Of a stretch of DNA of 8,220 bases, positions 1 through 5,204 are shown piece by piece. The number at the start of each line of letters is the position of its first letter. The first letter of the stretch is position 1. This stretch comes from Massilia sp. (GTDB taxonomy: Bacteria > Pseudomonadota > Gammaproteobacteria > Burkholderiales > Burkholderiaceae_D). Where the stretch lies: the NCBI GenBank assembly GCA_028291845.1, contig JAQGNM010000011.1, positions 1 to 8,220 on the forward strand. Reading direction: 5' to 3'. The notes below the pieces were generated by a model, which was not told the origin of the DNA, did not search any database, and saw only the letters and a program-made list of their open reading frames with translations. A program made the translations under genes and the position numbers.

Positions 1-114
1 ATTGTCGGTGCTGGTGGTGGTCGACATGCGAATCACCATCGGCTCGGCGGCGCCGGCGAGCGGCGCGACCAGGGATGCCGCGATCAATAAAGCGAACAGG
101 CTGCGACGTTTCAT
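1..114 (-). CDS. tupA: Tungstate ABC transporter, periplasmic substrate-binding protein TupA (N-terminal part, cut by window edge)
   Basis: Only the first 38 codons are in the window; the gene continues beyond base 1. They encode a Sec signal peptide: basic start MKRR, hydrophobic core at residues 5-20, and a likely cleavage near the AGAA at 20-23. The mature start carries a serine/threonine-rich stretch ending STTTSTDN (31-38), typical of the oxyanion-binding loop at the start of TupA-type tungstate-binding proteins. Its role would be to capture tungstate in the periplasm and deliver it to the TupB/TupC importer. The ATG is supported by a GGGGAG ribosome binding site five bases upstream. It lies 19 bases after the ATPase gene, so it is the last known gene of the fdhD-tupB-tupC-tupA operon. 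Tungstate specificity is inferred from this motif and the neighbours; molybdate or another oxyanion cannot be excluded from 38 residues. Confidence 0.8.
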   Translation of the reverse strand, partial: MKRRSLFALLIAASLVAPLAGAAEPMVIRMSTTTSTDN

Positions 115-119
115 GTGAA

Positions 120-125
120 CTCCCC
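120..125 (-). promoter_or_regulatory. Ribosome binding site of tupA
   Basis: GGGGAG on the minus strand sits five bases before the tupA ATG. It is the clearest Shine-Dalgarno in this operon. The overlapping tupB and tupC starts have none as strong, which would allow the binding protein to be made in excess over the membrane parts. Confidence 0.65.
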
Positions 126-133
126 AAGTTAAT

Positions 134-787
134 TTATTTGTATTCTATGCGGCCGTCGCGCAGCTTGATGCGCTGCACGCCCGGCAGCCCGATCAGATCG
201 GGATCGTGGCAGGCCATGACGACGCTGCTGCCGGCGGCGATCAGGGTGGGGATCAGGGCGATCACCTGTTCGCGCGCGGCGCCGTCGAGGTTCGAAGTCG
301 GCTCGTCGAGAAGCAGCAGGCGTGGCCGCAGCACTTTGGCGCGCGCCAGCGCCACCCGCTGCTTTTCGCCGCCGGACAGGCTGACCGGATCGCTGCCCTT
401 TAAATGTTCGACGCCGGCCCAGGCCATCGCCTCTGCCACCGCCGCGTGTATTTGCCGGCGATTCTGACCGCGCGCGAGCAGGCCGTAGCCGATGTTGTGG
501 GCGACGCTGGTGGAGAACATGATCGGGTGCTGGTGCACGTAGGCGACCGCCGCGCGCATGGCCGCCGGATAGGGAGACAAGGGCAGCAGGCGGCCGTCGA
601 AGCGCAGCGCCCTGGCGCTGGCCGGTTCCAGCCCGGCCAGGATGCGCAGCAAGGTGCTTTTGCCGGCGCCGTTCACGCCGGTCAGGGCATACGCGCTGGC
701 CGCCTCGATGTCCAGAATGTCGATGTCGAACAGCGCGCGTCCGTTGAACGCCTTGTGCAGCTGTTCGATGGCCAGCAGCGCCGTCAC
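134..787 (-). CDS. tupC: Tungstate ABC transporter ATPase TupC
   Basis: A 217-residue ATP-binding subunit that would power tungstate import at the inner face of the cytoplasmic membrane. All ABC motifs are present in order: Walker A GVNGAGKST (37-45), Q-loop Gln86 in VHQHP, signature LSGGEKQ (137-143), Walker B LLLLDEP (157-163), D-loop SNLD (165-168) and switch His194. The chain ends soon after the switch region, with no C-terminal TOBE domain as found in ModC-type molybdate ATPases; this fits the short TupC type. I chose the GTG start at 787 because it forms a GTGA overlap with the tupB stop and puts the first beta strand at the usual distance from Walker A. The frame stays open further upstream, but that stretch is out-of-frame tupB sequence. 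Tungstate as substrate is inferred from the TupB-like partner and the TupA start. Confidence 0.88.
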   Translation of the reverse strand: MTALLAIEQLHKAFNGRALFDIDILDIEAASAYALTGVNGAGKSTLLRILAGLEPASARALRFDGRLLPLSPYPAAMRAAVAYVHQHPIMFSTSVAHNIGYGLLARGQNRRQIHAAVAEAMAWAGVEHLKGSDPVSLSGGEKQRVALARAKVLRPRLLLLDEPTSNLDGAAREQVIALIPTLIAAGSSVVMACHDPDLIGLPGVQRIKLRDGRIEYK

Positions 788-1491
788 AGCCGGCCCCGCG
801 CCGCGTGGGCGTCGCCCTGCAACAGCATCAGCGCGCCGTTCATCGCCAGCGCGATCGCCACCAGCACCATGCCCAGCGCGATGCCCTGGGCGAACTCGCC
901 CTTGCTGGTTTCCAGCGCAATGGCGGTGGTGATGGTGCGCGTCTCGCCGGCGATGTTCCCGCCCACCATCAGCGCGCAGCCGACTTCCGAAATCACCCTG
1001 CCGAAGCCGCTGATGATGGCGGCCATCACGCCGAAGCGCACTTCGTAAAGCACCGTGACCATCACGCGCCAGGTCGAGGCGCCATGGGCGATCGCCGTTT
1101 CCGCATAGCGTGGATCGGCCGCCTGCACCGCCGCCAGGGTGAACGCCACCAGCACCGGCATGGCGATGACGAACTGCCCGGCGATCACGCCGGGCTGGGT
1201 GAACAGCCATTGCAGGGAACCGAGCGGGCCGTGGCGCGACAGCAGCAAATACAACACCAGTCCGATCAGGACGGTGGGCAGCGACAGCGCCGCCTGCGCC
1301 AGCCAGATCACCACGCGCCGTCCGCGAAACGTGTGGGCGGCGATGGCGTAACCGGCCACCACCGCGAGCGGCGCGGCCAGCAGCAGGCCGACGATGGCGG
1401 TTTTCAGGGATATCCAGATGATACGCCAGAGGGCGGCATCGCCGGCCAGGAACAGAGAAAAAGCACCCTGGATGGCGTCCAGCAGGTTCAT
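784..1491 (-). CDS. tupB: Tungstate ABC transporter permease TupB
   Basis: A 235-residue inner-membrane permease of the molybdate/tungstate type. Hydrophobic segments lie at about residues 23-50, 60-85, 101-123, 152-165 and 203-225, giving roughly five to six membrane helices. The cytoplasmic coupling loop is at about 129-180 (ETAIAHGAS, then GFGRVISEVG and VGGNI). The GFGR-ISEVG-VGGNI block and the following TRTITTAIALET segment closely resemble TupB proteins as I recall them. The ATG at 1491 shares one base with the fdhD stop (TGATG). No clear Shine-Dalgarno precedes it, so translation is probably coupled to fdhD. The 3' end overlaps the tupC GTG. It would form the membrane channel with TupC as motor and TupA as receptor. 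Molybdate is the main alternative substrate. Confidence 0.88.
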   Translation of the reverse strand: MNLLDAIQGAFSLFLAGDAALWRIIWISLKTAIVGLLLAAPLAVVAGYAIAAHTFRGRRVVIWLAQAALSLPTVLIGLVLYLLLSRHGPLGSLQWLFTQPGVIAGQFVIAMPVLVAFTLAAVQAADPRYAETAIAHGASTWRVMVTVLYEVRFGVMAAIISGFGRVISEVGCALMVGGNIAGETRTITTAIALETSKGEFAQGIALGMVLVAIALAMNGALMLLQGDAHAARGRL

Positions 1492-2360
1492 CAGAGAACG
1501 CGCGGCGCCACTTCGAGCAGCTCGGGCTCGAACTCGATGCGCTCGCGGCCCGACAGCACCAGGAAGTGTTTGCCCGAGCAGCGCGACAGCAGCGACATGC
1601 CGACCCGTTCGGCCACCATGTGGCCCATCTGGGTGGTGCCCGAACGCGACAGCAGGAACGGAATGCCCATCTGCGCGCCCTTCATGACCATTTCGGAAGT
1701 GAGCCTGCCGGTGGTGTAAAACACCTTGTCGCCCCCTTCGATATCTTCCAGCCACATGCGCCCGGCGATGGCATCGACGGCGTTGTGGCGGCCGACGTCC
1801 TCGAAAAAGTGCAGCAGTTCGCCGCTATTGGAAAACAGCGCGCAGCCGTGCACCGAGCCAGCCTGTTTATAAATCGAGTTCTGGGTGCGGATGGTGTCGA
1901 CGATCTTATAGATCACCGACTGTTTTAAACGCGCCGCGGCCGGCAGCGAGATCTGCTCGATCTCGTCCATCAGGCCGCCGAACACCGAGCCCTGGCCGCA
2001 GCCGGTGGTGACGACTTTTTTGGCGGTTCTCGCTTCGACGTCGGCGATGCCGTTGCGGGTCACCACCGCCACCGCGTCGACCGACCAGTCGACCTGCACC
2101 GACTCGATCTCGTCGATCGAGCGCACCAGTCTCTGGTTGCGCAGGTAGCCGAGGGTCAGCGCCTCGGGGGCGCCGCCCAGGGTCATCAAAGTGACCAGTT
2201 CGCGCTTGTCGACGTAGACGGTGAGCGGGCGTTCGGCGGGGATGGCGATGGTGGAGCGGCGGCCACGCTCGTCGACCACCTCGACGTCATGGGTGAGTGC
2301 GGCACTCGCCTGCGACAGCGTGGGACCAGGCGTGGCGGAAGCGGAGAGGTAATCGGACAT
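1491..2360 (-). CDS. fdhD: Formate dehydrogenase accessory sulfurtransferase FdhD
   Basis: A 289-residue cytoplasmic protein of the FdhD family. In the studied E. coli protein, FdhD takes sulfur from the cysteine desulfurase IscS and passes it to the molybdenum (or tungsten) cofactor of formate dehydrogenase, which is inactive without that sulfur. Recognisable blocks are ERPLTVYVD (43-51), TTGCGQGSVFG (118-128), SVHGCALF (169-176), EDVGRHNAVDA (187-197) and FYTTGRLTSEMV (214-225). The family's usual CXXC loop here has only Cys121; the position of the second cysteine is Gly124. Length is normal. The ATG at 2360 gives the usual N-terminus but has no strong ribosome binding site; a GAGGG lies about 20 bases upstream. 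The gene heads the fdhD-tupBCA operon, linking cofactor sulfuration with tungstate supply. No formate dehydrogenase subunit is in the window. Confidence 0.93.
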   Translation of the reverse strand: MSDYLSASATPGPTLSQASAALTHDVEVVDERGRRSTIAIPAERPLTVYVDKRELVTLMTLGGAPEALTLGYLRNQRLVRSIDEIESVQVDWSVDAVAVVTRNGIADVEARTAKKVVTTGCGQGSVFGGLMDEIEQISLPAAARLKQSVIYKIVDTIRTQNSIYKQAGSVHGCALFSNSGELLHFFEDVGRHNAVDAIAGRMWLEDIEGGDKVFYTTGRLTSEMVMKGAQMGIPFLLSRSGTTQMGHMVAERVGMSLLSRCSGKHFLVLSGRERIEFEPELLEVAPRVL

Positions 2361-2382
2361 CCCGTGATTGTGCCATAGCCCT

Positions 2383-2417
2383 CAAAAACACGGGGCCGTG
2401 CTGATCGCACGGCCCCG
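2383..2417 (-). terminator. Intrinsic terminator (second of a tandem pair) after the MFS gene
   Basis: A perfect 11-base inverted repeat (arms 2391-2401 and 2407-2417, CGGGGCCGTGC on each strand) encloses a five-base loop. Read on the minus strand it is followed by TGTTTTTG, a U-rich tail. It lies in the gap between the MFS transporter and fdhD and should stop transcripts coming from the transporter. The plus-strand side has no T-run, so it acts in one direction only. Confidence 0.85.
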
Positions 2418-2430
2418 GTATTTACTGGCT

Positions 2431-2459
2431 ATTTTTCAAAAACCTGACTGCGGTCAGGT
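2431..2459 (-). terminator. Intrinsic terminator directly at the MFS stop codon
   Basis: A 7-base perfect inverted repeat (ACCTGAC at 2442-2448 pairing with 2453-2459) has a four-base loop. On the minus strand it is followed by TTTTGAAAAAT. The hairpin begins within the transporter's TGA stop codon. The tail is interrupted, so this is likely a weaker terminator backed up by the GC-rich one about 25 bases further on. Confidence 0.65.
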
Positions 2460-4093
2460 CAGCGGAACAGCACCAGCGCCTTTTGCAGGGTAATCCAGAT
2501 GCCGATCGCCAGCGGAATGCCGACCACTGCCCAGGCCAGCGCGATGGTGACCGGCGAGGTGGTGGCGGTGCTGACCGTGCCGGCGCTTCCGGACGACCCA
2601 TTGATGTCGCGGTCGTGCGCCAGGCGCTTTTCCTCGGCCAGCTCGGCTTCGGTCATGAAGTGCTTGTCGGCGATCGGACGGATCATGGCGTTGCACAGCA
2701 AACCGACGGCGACGATGCCGGCCAGGATGTACATGGTGAAGTCGTACACCTGCGCCTTCGGCACGCCGTGGGCGATCTGGTATTCGCGAATGTAGGTCAC
2801 CAGCACCGGGCCAAACACGCCGGCGGCCGACCAGGCGGTCAGCAGGCGGCCGTGGATGGCGCCCACCATCTGGGTGCCGAACAGGTCGGCCAGGTAGGCC
2901 GGCACGGTGGCGAAGCCGCCGCCGTACATCGACACGATGACGCAGAAGAAGGCGACGAACAAGGCCAGGTTGCCGGCATGCGCCATCGACGGGATCGATG
3001 CGTACAGCAGCAGGCCCAGGCCGAGGAAGATGAAATAGGTGTTCTTGCGGCCCACGTAGTCGGAGCACGATGCCCAGAAAAAGCGCCCGCCGATGTTAAA
3101 CAGCGACAGCAGGCCGGTAAAGCCCGCGGCGATGGCCGCCGTCTGCGCCAGCTGGGCGGTGGTGAGGGAACTGAACGACGTACCAGCGGGCAGACCGAGC
3201 AGCTGGCCGCCGAACACTTCCTGGATCAGCGGCGAAGACATGCCGAGAATGCCGATGCCGGCGGTGACGTTCAGGCACAACACCAGCCACACCAGCCAGA
3301 ACTGCGGGATACCCCACACTTTGCTGACGTGGACGTGGCGGCCGGTGATCATGGCGTTGCTGGTCTGTTTGACCGGCGCGGTCCAGCCGGCCGGCTTCCA
3401 GCCGCTGGCGGGCACCCGGTACGACAGCGCGCCGCCCATCATGAATACAAAATAAATCAGGGCCATGGTGAGGAAGGTTTCGTACACGCCAACCGAGGTG
3501 GGCGTCGCAAAATACTTCATCAGCATGTCGGCCAGCGGCGCGCCGATCATGGCGCCGCCGCCGAAGCCCATGATGGCCATGCCGGTCGCCATGCCGCGGC
3601 GGTCCGGGAACCATTTGATGAGAGTCGAGACAGGCGAGATATAGCCGAGACCCAGGCCAATGCCGCCGATCACGCCGGAACCGAGCCACATCAGCCAGAT
3701 CTGGTGGGTCTTGATGCCGATCGCGGAAATAACCATGCCGCCGCACCAGCAGATGGCGGCCACCACACCCGCCTTGCGCGGACCGGCGTGCTCCAGCCAG
3801 CCGCCGAACAGCGCCGCGGCCGAGCCAAGGAAGACAAAAAACAGCGTGTACATCCAGGCCAGCGAGGAGATTTTCCAGTCGCAGTCGCTCGCCAAGATCT
3901 GCGCCATGAAGCTCATCTCAGCCGAGCAGGCCACCGATTTGCCGATGCCGATGGCTTTCGACAGCGGGATCCAGAATACGGAAAAGCCATAGGCCATGCC
4001 GATGCACAGGTGAATGGCGAGGGCGGCTGGCGGTACCAGCCAACGTGAAAAGCCAGGACCCGCAATAGTGCGGTCCTTGTCCAAAAATGCCAT
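2459..4093 (-). CDS. MFS transporter of the oxalate/formate antiporter (OFA) family
   Basis: A 544-residue inner-membrane carrier. Hydrophobic stretches correspond to twelve helices plus one more at the C-terminus (about 514-543). Landmarks are the first-helix IHLCIGMAYGFSVF (27-40), a long Cys-containing 1-2 loop (about 50-73), the MFS loop GWLEHAGPRK (98-107), KWFPDRRGMATG (160-171) and its second-half counterpart SDYVGRKNT (344-352). A hydrophilic central linker is at about 226-258. The family carries small carboxylates such as oxalate, formate, pyruvate or lactate. Aligned from memory with OxlT, Arg337 matches its essential Arg272, but Trp421 takes the place of Lys355, so oxalate is not assured. 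The ATG at 4093 is chosen because GGAGAG lies four bases upstream; an in-frame ATG at 4123 lacks a ribosome binding site. The gene is divergent from the IclR gene and ends in two terminators, so it is probably monocistronic. Confidence 0.88.
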   Translation of the reverse strand: MAFLDKDRTIAGPGFSRWLVPPAALAIHLCIGMAYGFSVFWIPLSKAIGIGKSVACSAEMSFMAQILASDCDWKISSLAWMYTLFFVFLGSAAALFGGWLEHAGPRKAGVVAAICWCGGMVISAIGIKTHQIWLMWLGSGVIGGIGLGLGYISPVSTLIKWFPDRRGMATGMAIMGFGGGAMIGAPLADMLMKYFATPTSVGVYETFLTMALIYFVFMMGGALSYRVPASGWKPAGWTAPVKQTSNAMITGRHVHVSKVWGIPQFWLVWLVLCLNVTAGIGILGMSSPLIQEVFGGQLLGLPAGTSFSSLTTAQLAQTAAIAAGFTGLLSLFNIGGRFFWASCSDYVGRKNTYFIFLGLGLLLYASIPSMAHAGNLALFVAFFCVIVSMYGGGFATVPAYLADLFGTQMVGAIHGRLLTAWSAAGVFGPVLVTYIREYQIAHGVPKAQVYDFTMYILAGIVAVGLLCNAMIRPIADKHFMTEAELAEEKRLAHDRDINGSSGSAGTVSTATTSPVTIALAWAVVGIPLAIGIWITLQKALVLFR

Positions 4094-4097
4094 GATG

Positions 4098-4103
4098 CTC
4101 TCC
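4098..4103 (-). promoter_or_regulatory. Ribosome binding site deciding the MFS start
   Basis: GGAGAG on the minus strand lies four bases before the ATG at 4093. It settles the choice between this ATG and the one ten codons upstream at 4123, which has no comparable site. Confidence 0.6.
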
Positions 4104-4157
4104 GAAGCAAAGTGTCCCTTCACCGGCTATTCGGGTGAAAAGCTTGGAAGGAATATT

Positions 4158-4185
4158 TTTATGAAGAAAGCATACCATGTTGCAA
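4158..4185 (-). promoter_or_regulatory. Candidate promoter of the MFS gene
   Basis: On the minus strand TTGCAA (4185-4180) is followed after 16 bases by CATAAA (4163-4158), each matching four of six sigma-70 consensus positions. The region is markedly more AT-rich than its surroundings, and the start codon lies about 65 bases downstream. Another weak pair begins at TTGTCA (4215-4210). The 6-base inverted repeat TTCACC/GGTGAA (4119-4124 and 4134-4139) would lie in the resulting leader. The call rests on sequence likeness alone. Confidence 0.35.
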
Positions 4186-4241
4186 TATCAGGAAAAACCG
4201 TTAAATACGTGACAAGCGCGGTTCATCGCCATTTTTGTTGT

Positions 4242-4273
4242 TTCGCTGTGCGAATCGGCATTTCGAAATTCGG
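4242..4273. promoter_or_regulatory. Candidate operator: two adjacent inverted repeats with TTCG/CGAA half-sites
   Basis: TTCGC-TGT-GCGAA (4242-4254) is a perfect 13-base inverted repeat, and ATTTCGAAAT (4260-4269) is a perfect 10-base palindrome, with a further TTCG at 4269-4272. Both lie just upstream of the putative -35 element of the IclR gene and between the two divergent genes. IclR proteins often bind several short inverted or direct repeats in such gaps, so this is a reasonable candidate site for the neighbouring regulator. Binding itself is inference. Confidence 0.4.
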
Positions 4274-4302
4274 TTGACTTGGTGCGTTCGCCGGTTCACA
4301 CT
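4274..4302 (+). promoter_or_regulatory. Candidate sigma-70 promoter of the IclR-led operon
   Basis: TTGACT (4274-4279; five of six match the -35 consensus) is followed after 17 bases by CACACT (4297-4302; three of six match the -10). The regulator's ATG lies about 30 bases beyond the -10, giving a short leader. The weak -10 would fit a promoter needing an activator, and the candidate operator touches the -35 from upstream. Confidence 0.45.
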
Positions 4303-4331
4303 GCAATCGAACACATCCAATAACAGAGACG

Positions 4332-5189
4332 ATGACGGCAGCGGACATGGACCTACTGCGTGAGTTTGGCGTAGACAGCGGCGTAGACAGCGGCGTCGAG
4401 AACGGCGCTGACGACGATGACGACGGCAAGGATCGACAGTTCGTCAACGCCCTGGCGCGCGGGCTGGAAGTGCTGCGCTGCTTCCGTCCCGGCGAACAGT
4501 TTTTGACCAATGCCGAACTGGCCAAGCGCTGCGGCATCCCCAAGCCGACCATCTCGCGGCTGACCTATACCCTCACCAAGCTCGGTTACCTCAATTACTC
4601 CGAACACCTGGCCAAGTACCAGCTGGGCGCCGGCGTGCTGGCGCTTGGCTACCGGGTGCTGTCGAATTTCGACATCCGCCAGATGGCGCGCGCGCCGATG
4701 ATGGCGCTGGCCGAATACGCCCAGGCCTCGGTCTCGCTGGGCACGCGCGACCGCCTCAGCATGGTGTATATCGAAACCTGCCGCAGCAGCGCCAACGTTA
4801 CCTTGCGCCTGGACGTCGGCGCGCGCATTCCGATCGCCACCACCGCCATGGGCAAAGCGCTGTTGTGCGTGCTGCCCCAGGCCGAGCGCGACTACCTGCT
4901 CGACCACGTGCGCCAGCACGATCCCGAACGCTGGCCGCGCATCCAGGCCGGCATCGAACAAGCGTACAAGGATTATCAGGACATGGGTTTTTGCGTCTCC
5001 GCCGGCGAGTGGCAGAGCGACGTCCACGCGGTCGGCGTGCCGACCTTCGGCGCCGATGGCGAGCAGCTGCTGGCGTTTAACTGCGGCGGCCCCGCATTCC
5101 TGTTCTCGCGCGACAAACTGGTGGGAGACCTGGGCCCGCGCCTGGTCGCCCTGGTCAAACAACTTGAAACCAATCTTGGCCGCGGCTAG
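4332..5189 (+). CDS. IclR family transcriptional regulator
   Basis: A 285-residue DNA-binding regulator. After a non-conserved acidic N-terminus (1-35) comes the winged helix-turn-helix (about 36-92): FVNALARGLEVLRCF, then the recognition region AELAKRCGIPKPTISRLTYTLTKLGYL. The IclR ligand-binding domain spans about 105-280 and contains PIATTAMGKALL (167-178) and DMGFCVSAGEWQSDVHAVGVP (217-237), which are typical family blocks. The short ARGLEVLRCF form resembles PcaR/PobR-like regulators of acid and aromatic catabolism. It would control the downstream acyl-CoA genes, 15 bases away, and possibly the divergent transporter; the effector is unknown and may be the substrate acid or its CoA ester. 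The start is not firm: the ATG at 4332 has only a weak GAGA upstream, and ATG 4347 is a second option. Most relatives lack this repeated acidic head. Confidence 0.9.
   Translation: MTAADMDLLREFGVDSGVDSGVENGADDDDDGKDRQFVNALARGLEVLRCFRPGEQFLTNAELAKRCGIPKPTISRLTYTLTKLGYLNYSEHLAKYQLGAGVLALGYRVLSNFDIRQMARAPMMALAEYAQASVSLGTRDRLSMVYIETCRSSANVTLRLDVGARIPIATTAMGKALLCVLPQAERDYLLDHVRQHDPERWPRIQAGIEQAYKDYQDMGFCVSAGEWQSDVHAVGVPTFGADGEQLLAFNCGGPAFLFSRDKLVGDLGPRLVALVKQLETNLGRG
4368..4403 (+). repeat. Three 12-base tandem repeats in the IclR gene's 5' coding region
   Basis: GGCGTAGACAGC occurs twice exactly (4368-4379 and 4380-4391). A third diverged copy, GGCGTCGAGAAC (4392-4403), follows, and a fainter fourth may lie at 4404-4415. 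In protein this reads GVDS, GVDS, GVEN, followed by a run of five aspartates. The unit is a multiple of three, so copy-number change would alter length without breaking the frame. Confidence 0.85.
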
Positions 5190-5204
5190 ACCGCGCACTT
5201 ATAT

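Noticed and set aside
805..1719. A 304-codon plus-strand open frame across tupB and fdhD
   Set aside because: Low-complexity His/Gln/Arg composition, and it runs antisense to two confidently identified genes that overlap each other. No ribosome binding site supports it.
2483..4048. A 521-codon open frame on the plus strand, antisense to the transporter gene
   Set aside because: Its translation is full of His, Gln, Asp, Gly and Arg, with no domain or hydrophobic pattern. It mirrors the codon bias of the real minus-strand gene, as expected in GC-rich DNA.
4094..4123. Earlier transporter start at 4123, adding ten residues
   Set aside because: No Shine-Dalgarno there, while the ATG at 4093 has GGAGAG at the right distance and gives the usual family N-terminus.
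4014..4277. Small plus-strand open frame across the intergenic gap
   Set aside because: It starts inside the transporter gene on the opposite strand, lacks a ribosome binding site and shows no recognisable protein; the region is better explained as divergent promoters.
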